Assembly: GCF_026616205.1 (NCBI RefSeq)
Contig: NZ_JANHGR010000001.1
Coordinates: 1,364,001-1,428,000 of the forward strand
Length of the DNA stretch: 64,000 nt
Source: Halolamina litorea
Lineage (GTDB): Archaea; Halobacteriota; Halobacteria; Halobacteriales; Haloferacaceae
Direction: 5' to 3'
A program made the translations under genes and the position numbers. Positions 40,885 to 49,350 of this stretch are shown one piece after another; position 1 is the first letter of the stretch, and each line of letters begins with the position of its first letter. A model generated the notes under the pieces. The model was not told the origin of the DNA and made no database searches. It worked only from the letters and a program-made list of their open reading frames with translations.

Positions 40885-41313
40885 CTACTTCAGCCGTTCC
40901 TGTAGGAAGCAGGGGTGGGCGGCGGTGACGCCGTCGACCTCGAGGATGTGGTCGTTGATCACTTCCCCGAGAGCGTCGCCGTCGGCGGCCCGGATCTCGG
41001 CCATCAGCATGTGGTCGCCCGAGGAACTGTAGAGCGACTCCACGGCGTCGAGTTCCTTGAGATCGTTCGTGGCGTCGACGTACTGCTCGGAGTCCACGTC
41101 CATCCCGACCAGTGCGATCGACTGCCCGGTCAGCTTCTTGGGGTCGACCTCGGCGGAGTAGCCGACGATTACTCCGTCCTCCTCCAACTGACGTACGTAC
41201 TTTCGGACCGTGGGTTTCGAAACGTCGGCGCGCTCGGCGATCTCGGAGACCGACGCCTGCGCGTCCTCTTCGAGGATCCCCAAGATCCGATCTGCCGTAG
41301 CCGACGCAGTCAT
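40885..41313 (-). CDS. Lrp/AsnC family transcriptional regulator
   Basis: A 142-residue feast/famine regulator. The N-terminal HTH (ILGILEEDAQASVSEIAERADVSKPTVRKYVRQLEEDGVI) is followed by the ligand-binding RAM domain (LVGMDVDSEQYVDATNDL to MLMAEIRAADGDAL). Such proteins sense amino acids. It lies 102 nt downstream of korB on the same strand with its own CATTTTTC box near 41338-41345. It may control the 2-oxoacid oxidoreductase operon. Confidence 0.92.
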   Translation of the reverse strand: MTASATADRILGILEEDAQASVSEIAERADVSKPTVRKYVRQLEEDGVIVGYSAEVDPKKLTGQSIALVGMDVDSEQYVDATNDLKELDAVESLYSSSGDHMLMAEIRAADGDALGEVINDHILEVDGVTAAHPCFLQERLK

Positions 41314-41415
41314 GGAGTAGGGTTCGGCGTGAGGGGAAAAATGCCTTGCGAAGCCGAAAGCGTGAGTCGACTGGGACGAACCGTAGCGGCAGGAACCGCT
41401 ACTGTGCCCCGGTGC

Positions 41416-42354
41416 TCACTTGTGGTCGTCGATGAACATGTCCGCGGATCGCTCCCACTCGTAGGAGTCGTCGAAGTACCGCTCGGCCAGCGGCTCCTCG
41501 GGCATCTCACCGATCTGCTGTTTCTCCTGCTGGTAGGACGGGCGGTCCTCGTCGACGTAGAACTTCCCGGTGAGCACCTCGCCCTCGTGGAGGGCTTCCT
41601 CGGTCTCACGCATCATCGCGGCGGCCTCGTCCCGGTTGGTCGGGTCGAAGTCGTAGTCGTCGTTCTCGTTGACGTCGATGTAGGGGACGTACTGCTTGGC
41701 GTCCTTGTTCCAGGTCGGACACTGGGTCAGGAAGTCGATGTGGGCGAACCCGTCGTGCTCGATGGCCTCCTTGATCAGCTCCTTGGCCTGGTTGGGGTTT
41801 ACCGCGGCGGTCCGTGCCACGAACGACGCCCCCGCGTTGAGCGAGAGCGAGAGCGGGCGGACCGGCTCCTTGGCCGAGCCGTGGGGCTGGGTCTTGGACT
41901 TGTGACCCTTCGGGGAGGTGGGCGAGGTCTGGCCCTTGGTGAGGCCGAAGATCTCGTTGTTGAACACGATGTAGGTGAAGTCGTGGTTCTCCCGGGCGGT
42001 GTGCATGAAGTGGTTCCCGCCGATCCCGTAGCCGTCGCCGTCGCCACCGGCGGCGATCACTTCCAGTCCGGGGTTGGCGAGCTTCGCGGCCCGCGCGACG
42101 GGCAGTGCGCGCCCGTGGATGGTGTGGAACCCGTAGCTGTTGAAGTAGGAGTTCAGCTTGCCCGAGCAGCCGATACCCGTCACCGTCAGGGTCTCGTCGG
42201 GCGTGCGCCCGGCTTCCGGCAGGGCACCCTTCAGCGCCTTCAGGACGCCGAAGTCACCACAGCCCGGACACCACGTCGGCTGGGGCTCGATGCCGGGAGT
42301 GTACTCCTCCTGTTCGATCTCTCGCTGCTCGCCGATTGCGCTGAATGCACTCAT
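41416..42354 (-). CDS. korB: 2-oxoacid:ferredoxin oxidoreductase, beta subunit
   Basis: A 312-residue subunit binding thiamine diphosphate and one Fe-S cluster. The cluster/ThDP region WCPGCGDFGVLKAL (about residues 28-41), the GIGCSGK and the ThDP motif AAGGDGDGYGIGGNHF (about 100-115) are clear. With KorA it oxidises 2-oxoglutarate (or pyruvate) to the acyl-CoA, passing electrons to ferredoxin. Two nt separate it from korA, so they are one operon. Exact substrate is inferred. Confidence 0.93.
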   Translation of the reverse strand: MSAFSAIGEQREIEQEEYTPGIEPQPTWCPGCGDFGVLKALKGALPEAGRTPDETLTVTGIGCSGKLNSYFNSYGFHTIHGRALPVARAAKLANPGLEVIAAGGDGDGYGIGGNHFMHTARENHDFTYIVFNNEIFGLTKGQTSPTSPKGHKSKTQPHGSAKEPVRPLSLSLNAGASFVARTAAVNPNQAKELIKEAIEHDGFAHIDFLTQCPTWNKDAKQYVPYIDVNENDDYDFDPTNRDEAAAMMRETEEALHEGEVLTGKFYVDEDRPSYQQEKQQIGEMPEEPLAERYFDDSYEWERSADMFIDDHK

Positions 42355-42356
42355 TG

Positions 42357-44246
42357 TCAGTCACCTCCCGCGGGAACGAACGTCGTCTGGTGCTCCGTCG
42401 CCTCCTCGCCGGCGAGGGTGTTGTGGAACCCTTCGACGACCTCCGCGGGCTCGAAGGGGTTACCGTTGTACTTGAGCAGGCTCGACAGCTTCGGGCCGTA
42501 CTCGCCGAGCTGTTTCTGGGTCAGGCCGCGGAACTGCGCGGTGGAGTTCATCTCGACGACCATCACGCGGTCGACGCTCTCGATGAACTCGCGGACCTCG
42601 GTCTCCGGGTACGGCGCCAGTTCGCCGACGGAGAGCGCCTTGACGGACTCGCCGTCGTCGTTGAGTCGGTCGACCGCCTCCTCGACGGTACCGACCATGC
42701 TGCCAAAGGCGAGCACGCCGTAGTCGGCGTCCTCGGGGCCGTAGGTCACGTTGAGGCCGTCGCCGTTGAGGTCCTCGCGGATCGCTTCGAGCTTCCGGGT
42801 CCGCCGGTCGACCTGCGCGACGCGGTTGTCCGGGTCCTCGGAGATATGGCCGGCCTCGTTGTGCTCGTTACCGGACGCGAGGAAGCGCCCGCCCTTCTGG
42901 CCCGGCACCGAGCGCGGCGAGACGCCGTCCTCGGGCTCGTGGCGGAAGCGGTGGAACTTCCCGCCGGGCTCGTGGGGTGCCTCGGCGATCTCCTCCTCGG
43001 TGAGCACCTTCCCGATGTCGGGGTTGGGCTCGCGGTCGAAGTGACTCGCGGGGACGTTGCGGTACTCCCCGGAGAGCTTCTGGTCGTAGAGGATGATCGA
43101 CGGGATCTGGTACTCGTAGGCGATCTGGAACGCCCGTCGCGCGTGGTCGTACGCCTCGGCGGGGTCCGCCGGCGCGAAGACGACGCGGTTCGAGTCACCC
43201 TGCGAGGTGTAGAGGACGTGCTCCAGGTCGGCCTGCTCGGGCTTGGTCGGCATCCCCGTCGACGGCCCCGCTCGTGCCGCCTCCAGCAGCACGATGGGCG
43301 TCTCGGAGATTTCCGCCAGCCCGAGGGGCTCGGACATCAGCGCGAAGCCGCCGCCGGACGATCCGGACATCGCCTTCACGCCGGTGTGGGCGGCGCCGAT
43401 CGCCAGCGCCGCCGCGGCGATCTCGTCTTCGACCTGCTCGGAGATCCCGCCGACCTCCGGGAGGTTCTTGGACATGATGGTGAACACTTCCGTCCACGGC
43501 GTCATCGGGTAGCCGGCGATGAACCGGCAGCCCTCGTCGAAGGCGCCGTAGGCGATCCCGTCGGAACCGTTAACGAGCACCTGCTCCTCCTCGTGCTCGC
43601 CCTCGGGGCAGGAGACCTCGATACCCGTGAGGTCGTACTCCTCGTGGACCTTCTCGTAGGCCGCGTTGAGGATCTCGACGTTGGGTTCGAGGATCTTCTC
43701 CGGCATCGCGTCGGCCATCAGCTCCTCGATGGCTTCGACGGGGATGTCGGCGATGGCGCAGGTGACGCCGACGCCGGCGGTGTTGCGCATCACTTCCCGA
43801 CCCATCTCGCGGGCCATCCCGCGGAGGTCGATCGGGAAGACGTGCCAGTCGTTCTCCTCGGCACGCTGTTCGAAGTTCGGTACCTCGTCGGCGTCGAGCA
43901 GTCCGGAGTCGTAGACGATCACGCCACCCTCCCGGAGGTCGTCGAGGTTCTCCGAGAGCGGCTTGATCTCCTCTTTCCCGTAGTAGGCGTTCTCCTGTGG
44001 GTTACGGGCGAAGGAGTCCCCCAACGCCAGCAGGAAGTCGTAGCCGTCCCCACGCGAGGTCACGTCCTCGGGGGCAGCCCGGACTTCCGTGTACGTGTGG
44101 CCGCCGCGGATCCGCGACGGATAGTGTCGGTGGGTGAAGACGTCCAGCCCCGACCGCATCAACGCTTTCGCGAAGTTCTGGCTGGTCGAAGCGATCCCGT
44201 CACCGGAACCCCCCGCGATCCGCCAGATGAGTTCGTCATCAGTCAT
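42357..44246 (-). CDS. korA: 2-oxoacid:ferredoxin oxidoreductase, alpha subunit (gamma-alpha fusion)
   Basis: A 629-residue subunit. The N-terminal ~200 residues are the gamma domain (WRIAGGSGDGIASTSQNFAKAL), followed by the alpha domain with FIAGYPMTPWTEV and the MSGSSGGGFALMSEPLG segment, and a C-terminal domain. Fused gamma-alpha chains plus a separate beta are the haloarchaeal Kor/Por form. The family routes electrons to 2Fe-2S ferredoxin in place of an NAD-linked dehydrogenase complex. korB follows directly. The 147-nt upstream gap shows no strong TATA box. Confidence 0.93.
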   Translation of the reverse strand: MTDDELIWRIAGGSGDGIASTSQNFAKALMRSGLDVFTHRHYPSRIRGGHTYTEVRAAPEDVTSRGDGYDFLLALGDSFARNPQENAYYGKEEIKPLSENLDDLREGGVIVYDSGLLDADEVPNFEQRAEENDWHVFPIDLRGMAREMGREVMRNTAGVGVTCAIADIPVEAIEELMADAMPEKILEPNVEILNAAYEKVHEEYDLTGIEVSCPEGEHEEEQVLVNGSDGIAYGAFDEGCRFIAGYPMTPWTEVFTIMSKNLPEVGGISEQVEDEIAAAALAIGAAHTGVKAMSGSSGGGFALMSEPLGLAEISETPIVLLEAARAGPSTGMPTKPEQADLEHVLYTSQGDSNRVVFAPADPAEAYDHARRAFQIAYEYQIPSIILYDQKLSGEYRNVPASHFDREPNPDIGKVLTEEEIAEAPHEPGGKFHRFRHEPEDGVSPRSVPGQKGGRFLASGNEHNEAGHISEDPDNRVAQVDRRTRKLEAIREDLNGDGLNVTYGPEDADYGVLAFGSMVGTVEEAVDRLNDDGESVKALSVGELAPYPETEVREFIESVDRVMVVEMNSTAQFRGLTQKQLGEYGPKLSSLLKYNGNPFEPAEVVEGFHNTLAGEEATEHQTTFVPAGGD

Positions 44247-44378
44247 GAGTGGTACGGCGACCAGCGTGTGGTCGCGTCTTCATGGGCCTTTCAACGCCGA
44301 GCCCAAAGCACTTGCTATGAGTTGTCAAGAAAAGACCGTTACAAACCTTCGAGCGGGGACAGAAAGGGAACGGAACCG

Positions 44379-44395
44379 AACGACAGTTCGTCGTT
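44379..44395 (-). terminator. Hairpin at the end of the 74-aa gene
   Basis: AACGAC and GTCGTT form a 6-bp stem with a 5-nt loop that overlaps the stop codon of the minus-strand gene. It could be a terminator upstream of korA; evidence is weak. Confidence 0.3.
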
Positions 44396-44618
44396 AGTGA
44401 CCGGCTTCTTCCTGGTCCGGCAGCCCTTCGAGGTAGCGTGCAAGAAGCAGGATCCCGAGGACGATCACGGCGCCGCCGGCAGCCTGCAGCGGCTGTGCGA
44501 GCGCTTCGTTGTGCAGCCACATTTCGGTGCCGAGTTCGACGCCGGCCAGCAGCACGCCTAGCCCGGCGGTCATCGCGCCCGTGATGAGGTAGGGCATCGA
44601 GGACTCGTTGTCGATCAT
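44394..44618 (-). CDS. Small membrane protein (74 aa)
   Basis: A 74-residue protein with two membrane segments (YLITGAMTAGLGVLLAGVEL and LQAAGGAVIVLGILLLARY) and a polar tail. GTTATTTATC (44641-44650, minus strand) is centred 27 nt before the ATG, which fixes the start over the longer frame. Function unknown. Confidence 0.7.
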   Translation of the reverse strand: MIDNESSMPYLITGAMTAGLGVLLAGVELGTEMWLHNEALAQPLQAAGGAVIVLGILLLARYLEGLPDQEEAGH

Positions 44619-44640
44619 GACCGTACTGGGGGCGCGGAGC

Positions 44641-44650
44641 GATAAATAAC
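44641..44650 (-). promoter_or_regulatory. TATA box of the 74-aa membrane protein
   Basis: Minus strand GTTATTTATC centred 27 nt before ATG 44618. Confidence 0.55.
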
Positions 44651-44712
44651 GCACGGACACGTCGCAGCCACGACCCCCGGCCCGCCGGGTGGTAAATCTC
44701 CGATGGATCATG

Positions 44713-44721
44713 GAATTTAAG
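44713..44721 (+). promoter_or_regulatory. TATA box of the PKD/CAP operon
   Basis: gaatttaag lies about 37 nt before ATG 44754, in an AT-rich stretch unusual for this genome. Confidence 0.45.
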
Positions 44722-44753
44722 TATTGAAACGGGATGAAGAAACTCATCGGAAG

Positions 44754-47504
44754 ATGAAACGACTCCCCCTCGTGCTCTCGGTGCTACTCGTGACTGCCGC
44801 CCTCCCGGGGCTGGGCGCCGGTGTCGCCGACGTCGACGCCGACGGTCGCCCGCTCGCCGATGCCGGTCTCGACCAGTCGGCGACGGTCGGTGATACCGTC
44901 TACCTCGATGGCGGCGGCAGTCTCGACCCCGACGGAGAGATAGTCAGCCACGAATGGACGATCAGGACCCCCGCCGGGGACAGAATCACTCCCTCCGAGC
45001 CGGAATCCGTCACCACTCGGTTCGTCCCCGACGAACCCGGACGCTACCACGTCCGGTTGACTGTCACCGACGACGACGGCCGAACGAAGAACGACACGCT
45101 CTACGTCGACGTGGAGCAGTCCGCGCCGGTGCCGGCGACACCCACGCCGTCACCCTCGCCGTCCCCCACGCCGACCCAGACGCCGACTCAGACGGCGCCG
45201 GCCACCACACCCGACGGGACACAGCCACCGCCGACGGCTCCGGTCTCGACCCCCGTCGACCCGCCAGTGCCACAATCGGACAGTAACGAATCCGAGGCGG
45301 CATCGTCGAACTTGCCACCATCGGGCGACGTTTCCGGCCCATCGTCGGTGACTTCCGGGTCGAGGGTCACGTACACGCTCGACACCCTGGACCGTGACGG
45401 GAACGTTACGGACAGCTGGTGGCTCCCGACGACACTCGCTACAGGCCAGGCCTCCCGGTCCGACCTTGCGGGGAACGCGCGGACGATCACTGTGGACGGT
45501 ACCCCCGGTACGACGGTCGAAGTCGCCGCCATCGTCGTCGACGACGATGGCGCGACGACGACGGTAACGAAGGCTGTTGACGTGGTGAACACCCCGCCGA
45601 GCGCCTTGATAGAGGGCGACGGGACGGCAGTTGTGAACACGACCAAGGAGTACCGGCTGCGCGCGACTGATCCCGACAGCGAAATCACGTCGGTCAGCCT
45701 GACGAGTGGTTCGGGGGCTGTCGAAGCGACAGCACAGATGCCGTGGGCCGGGCCGACATCGAGTGGCGAGTGGGCCCGTTCGTTCCGCTTCACGGATATT
45801 CCCGAGGAGGATGGGACGGTTACGTTCGAAGCGACCGTTCGGGACGAATTCGGGGGTGTGACGACGGTGGAGAAGTCCGTTACGGTGGTTAGTAGTGGTA
45901 AGACGCTTCTACAAGAGCCAACCTCCCAGTCCCCACCCGAGATCATCTCCATCGACGCCTACACCGCAGACGAGGCAGGCCTCAACGACGGCCAGGTCCG
46001 ACTCAGCGCGACTGCCCGGGACGCCGATTCGGACAAACTTACCTTCAACTGGCAGATCGGGGATCGGGCGCTCCTTCGAACAGCCGACGACGGCGACCCT
46101 GCTCGTGGGAACGTCTCTTACGCCTTCACAGACATGGACTTCGACGGGAACGGGATCGAAGTATCCGTCACCGTCTCGGACCAGTACGGTAACCAACGAA
46201 CTGCGAGTACACGCATCGAGCTACAGAGTACGAGGAGCAACGGCGGTGTCGTCGGTCGGAGCCAACCTATCGAGATTACCAGTGTTCAAGGTCGAACGGT
46301 CAATGGCCGCTACCAACTCTGGAACAGACACTCGAGTGAGGAGATCATCATTAACTACGGCGACGACTACACCGAAACGGTCACCCTCAGCGACACCGCC
46401 GAGGTCCAGTTCTCCCACCGGTACGAGTTCGCTGGGCGGTACTCGATCAGTATCAACCCGGGCTGGTCGCCGGACGTCTCACGGACGATCGTCGAAGTGG
46501 ATGCCCAGACGTACGAAGAGTACTCTTACGAGCGTAAGTCGACGACGATCCAGCGGACGAGAGCCGCAGAGAGCCCCGGCGAAGATTGGACCCGCGACGG
46601 GATCGCCCGGATCGAACGCGAGCAGACCGGTACGGAGACGATGCGAACTCTCGCGGACGGCAGGAGGGCGATGGCCGATCTCGGTGACGAGTGGCGACAC
46701 GTCGGAACCGTAACTGAGTACCACACTGAGCGTCGGACGAGGGAGTCGACGACTTCTCCCGGTAGTGCGTGGGATCTCGCGACGAGGAACGTGGACGAGA
46801 AGCGAGTGTTCGACGGCTGGCAACGAACGACCATCCCCCATCGGGGGCTGTTGAGTAACCGCTGGGAGTACGTGAGAGCGGTCGAGAAGTCGGTCGACCG
46901 GACGGTAACTAAGCGGTCAACCGATCGACCCTCTGGTGCTGGCTGGAGTCGTGAACAACGGGTCGGAGAGGTACAAGTCGGGTTCCGAACGGCGTGGGTT
47001 GACTATCGGTTCCATGCGGATCGGGACTGGGAGTACCGCGGCTCGAAGCGGTACGTTAGTCGCTACGAGGAGGAAACGGTCTGTGTCGAGGAGATCGATC
47101 TACGCTACTTCACCCACTGTGTCGAGGAGCGTACGGTCCGCCAGCCCGTGTACGACTACCGGTACGAGTACGACGTTCCCCAGTACGACTCGGTGTATGA
47201 GTGGGAGCGGACGGTCCAAGAAACTGAGTACGAGTACCGCTATCGGGCCCCGACCTACACGACAGAACCTGTCCACGAGTACGAGCGGGACGTCCGTGTC
47301 GGAACCGACTACGCCCAGTGGGAGCGGCCCATATACGACGAAACCGATATCTACCGTTGGAAGAAGACAGAGGAAACGTGGGAACGGTCGACCTCGTTCA
47401 GTAAACCGAAAGGGGACGTGCGAAACCTCGAACGGAGCGTCAAGGAATGTGGCGGGTCACGCGATGCGGACGAGCCACCGATCTGTGAAGGAGGTGGGCA
47501 GTAA
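44754..47504 (+). CDS. Secreted PKD-domain surface protein with Trp/Tyr/Arg-rich repeat tail
   Basis: A 916-residue extracellular protein. Residues 1-23 are a Sec signal. A PKD domain (DAGLDQSATVGDTVYLDGG; residues ~35-122) is followed by a Thr/Pro linker (123-175). Three more Ig-like domains end near 585. Residues ~590-916 are unlike the rest: rich in Trp, Tyr, Arg and Glu, with units of about 57-61 residues (WRHV 647, WEYV 704, WEYR 759; SPG 607, SPG 668, PSG 726). Four cysteines near the end could form disulfides. The stop overlaps the start of the CAP lipoprotein gene (TAATG). Function unknown, probably a surface or adhesin role. Confidence 0.85.
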   Translation: MKRLPLVLSVLLVTAALPGLGAGVADVDADGRPLADAGLDQSATVGDTVYLDGGGSLDPDGEIVSHEWTIRTPAGDRITPSEPESVTTRFVPDEPGRYHVRLTVTDDDGRTKNDTLYVDVEQSAPVPATPTPSPSPSPTPTQTPTQTAPATTPDGTQPPPTAPVSTPVDPPVPQSDSNESEAASSNLPPSGDVSGPSSVTSGSRVTYTLDTLDRDGNVTDSWWLPTTLATGQASRSDLAGNARTITVDGTPGTTVEVAAIVVDDDGATTTVTKAVDVVNTPPSALIEGDGTAVVNTTKEYRLRATDPDSEITSVSLTSGSGAVEATAQMPWAGPTSSGEWARSFRFTDIPEEDGTVTFEATVRDEFGGVTTVEKSVTVVSSGKTLLQEPTSQSPPEIISIDAYTADEAGLNDGQVRLSATARDADSDKLTFNWQIGDRALLRTADDGDPARGNVSYAFTDMDFDGNGIEVSVTVSDQYGNQRTASTRIELQSTRSNGGVVGRSQPIEITSVQGRTVNGRYQLWNRHSSEEIIINYGDDYTETVTLSDTAEVQFSHRYEFAGRYSISINPGWSPDVSRTIVEVDAQTYEEYSYERKSTTIQRTRAAESPGEDWTRDGIARIEREQTGTETMRTLADGRRAMADLGDEWRHVGTVTEYHTERRTRESTTSPGSAWDLATRNVDEKRVFDGWQRTTIPHRGLLSNRWEYVRAVEKSVDRTVTKRSTDRPSGAGWSREQRVGEVQVGFRTAWVDYRFHADRDWEYRGSKRYVSRYEEETVCVEEIDLRYFTHCVEERTVRQPVYDYRYEYDVPQYDSVYEWERTVQETEYEYRYRAPTYTTEPVHEYERDVRVGTDYAQWERPIYDETDIYRWKKTEETWERSTSFSKPKGDVRNLERSVKECGGSRDADEPPICEGGGQ

Positions 47505-48106
47505 TGCGCAGGGGAGCCCTCGTGGTCTGTTTCGTCGTACTCGCGGCGGGCTGTGCGGGGGTGGGTCCACTCCCGACGCCGGGAGACAGTGGCGGCCGGA
47601 CCGCAACGCCGGCGGTTCCAGAAGAGCCGACGACACCTTCCTCGGCGCGGTACAACGTCGACGTCGAGGAGATCGAGAACCGCATCCACGAGCAGATGAA
47701 CGAACGGCGAGTGCAGAACGGTCTTGAGCCCCTCACCCGCAACGAGTCACTCGACGCTGTCGCACGCTACAAGTCGTGGGATATGGCACAGCGAGATTAC
47801 TTCAGCCACGTGGGGCCGAACGGGACTTCGCATGTCGACGTCCGGGATCGGTTTAGAGCTCGTTGTGCGTACTTCGGACAAAATCTCCATTCTCAAAGAT
47901 TCACTTCTGGAGACGTGTACCCATATCCACAGTCTGAACTCTCCGATCAGGAGCAAATCGCCACAGATTCCGTCAACTCCCTCATGAACTCCTCCGGCCA
48001 CCGTGAGAACGCGCTCTCGCCGGACTACGATTCCCAGGGAATCGGCGTCTTCGTCGACGAGAACGGCACCGTGTTCGTCACGCAGGAACTCTGCGGGAGC
48101 GGTTAG
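47504..48106 (+). CDS. CAP-domain (SCP/YkwD-type) lipoprotein
   Basis: A 200-residue lipoprotein with lipobox LAAGC (Cys17) and a Thr/Pro tether to about residue 48. The CAP domain then shows DMAQRDYFSHVGPNGTSH (His102) and MNSSGHRENALSPDYDSQGIGV (His166), as in bacterial YkwD proteins. The usual glutamate of the GENI motif is glutamine (FGQN, Q126), so a metal-dependent activity is doubtful. Cys121 and Cys197 could form a disulfide. It is translationally coupled to the PKD protein. Codons around 47860-47990 are AT-richer than neighbours. Its stop overlaps that of the convergent aroC by two bases. Confidence 0.88.
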   Translation: MRRGALVVCFVVLAAGCAGVGPLPTPGDSGGRTATPAVPEEPTTPSSARYNVDVEEIENRIHEQMNERRVQNGLEPLTRNESLDAVARYKSWDMAQRDYFSHVGPNGTSHVDVRDRFRARCAYFGQNLHSQRFTSGDVYPYPQSELSDQEQIATDSVNSLMNSSGHRENALSPDYDSQGIGVFVDENGTVFVTQELCGSG

Positions 48107-49260
48107 TCGTTCCGCGGGCTGCTCGGGTGGTACGGCGTGTCGTACTCGCCCGGGCGGTCGTCGAGGCGGTCAGGGTTGATCCGGCCGCCGAGCAGCATGA
48201 AGTCGAGCACCGTGAGGTAGAGCATCGCCTCCACGACCGGAACCGCACGCGGCGGCAGAACCGGGTCGTGGCGGCCGACGACCTGGATCTCCTTCTCCTC
48301 GCCCGTCTCCCAGTCGACGGTACGCTGGGCCTTCGGGATCGAGACCGGCGGGTGCCAACTGACCTCGCCGTAGATCGGCTGGCCGGTCGTGATGCCGCCC
48401 TGAATCCCACCGTGGTCGTTGCCGACCGGGACCGGGTCGCCGTTGTCGTCGAACTCCCAGTCCTCGTTGTACTCGCTGCCCGCGGTGGTCCGTGCCTCCC
48501 GACCGATGCCGTACTCGAAGTCGTTGACGGCGGGGATGGAGTACATCGCCTGTGCGAGCCTACTGGGGACGCTGTCGAACCGCGGCGCACCGAGGCCCCG
48601 CGGGACCCCCCGACACTCGAAGTAGACGGCGCCACCGATGGAGTCACCCTCCGTCTGGTACTGGTCGGCGAGATCGCGCATCTCTTCGGCGGCCTCCGGG
48701 TCCGCACACCGGACCTCGTTCTCCTCACTGTGTTCCAGTATCTCCTCGAAGGTGACCGGGCCCGCCTCCACGTCGCCGATCTGATTGACGTGGGCTTTGA
48801 TCTGCACGTCGTGATCGCTCTGTTCCAGCACCTGCTTGGCGATAGCGCCGGCGGCGACCCAGTTCACCGTCTCGCGGGCGCTGGATCGGCCGCCGCCGCC
48901 CCAGTTCCGGGTGCCGAACTTCGCCGAGTAGGTGAAGTCACCGTGGCTCGGCCGTGGCGCGGTGACGAACGGCTCGTACTTTCCCGAGCGAGCGTCCTTG
49001 TTCTGGATCGTCATCCCGACGGGCGTTCCCGTGGTGTAGCCGTCCTGCAGCCCCGACTGGATCGAGACCTCGTCGGGTTCGCCGCGGCTGGTGGTGATCA
49101 TCGACTGGCCGGGCTTGCGCCGGTCGAGATCGCGCTGGATTACCTCCTCGTCGAGTTCGACGCCGGCGGGGACGCCGCTGACGGTGCAGCCCATCCCCGG
49201 GCCGTGACTCTCGCCGTAGGTGGTCACCTGAAACAGGCGACCGAAGCGATTGCCGTTCAT
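48103..49260 (-). CDS. aroC: Chorismate synthase
   Basis: Forms chorismate from 5-enolpyruvylshikimate 3-phosphate, using reduced FMN, in the shikimate pathway. The 385-residue protein opens FGRLFQVTTYGESHGPGMG and has GDFTYSAKFGTRNWGGGGRSSARE and DNHGGIQGGI-like motifs (here NDHGGIQGGITTGQP) that bind FMN and substrate. Strong TATA box 49281-49289. It is followed by the phosphodiesterase and aroA on the same strand upstream, so the group may be co-regulated. Confidence 0.97.
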   Translation of the reverse strand: MNGNRFGRLFQVTTYGESHGPGMGCTVSGVPAGVELDEEVIQRDLDRRKPGQSMITTSRGEPDEVSIQSGLQDGYTTGTPVGMTIQNKDARSGKYEPFVTAPRPSHGDFTYSAKFGTRNWGGGGRSSARETVNWVAAGAIAKQVLEQSDHDVQIKAHVNQIGDVEAGPVTFEEILEHSEENEVRCADPEAAEEMRDLADQYQTEGDSIGGAVYFECRGVPRGLGAPRFDSVPSRLAQAMYSIPAVNDFEYGIGREARTTAGSEYNEDWEFDDNGDPVPVGNDHGGIQGGITTGQPIYGEVSWHPPVSIPKAQRTVDWETGEEKEIQVVGRHDPVLPPRAVPVVEAMLYLTVLDFMLLGGRINPDRLDDRPGEYDTPYHPSSPRND

Positions 49261-49280
49261 GGGCGGACGTAGAGAGCCGG

Positions 49281-49289
49281 GCTTATAGT
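49281..49289 (-). promoter_or_regulatory. TATA box of aroC
   Basis: Minus strand ACTATAAGC centred 25 nt from the aroC ATG, indicating a leaderless message. Confidence 0.6.
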
Positions 49290-49350
49290 CGTTGCAGAAG
49301 CGGGCCTTGTGTGGTCAACGCCGCGGAGCGCGCGCTGGTGGTTCCGCGGT

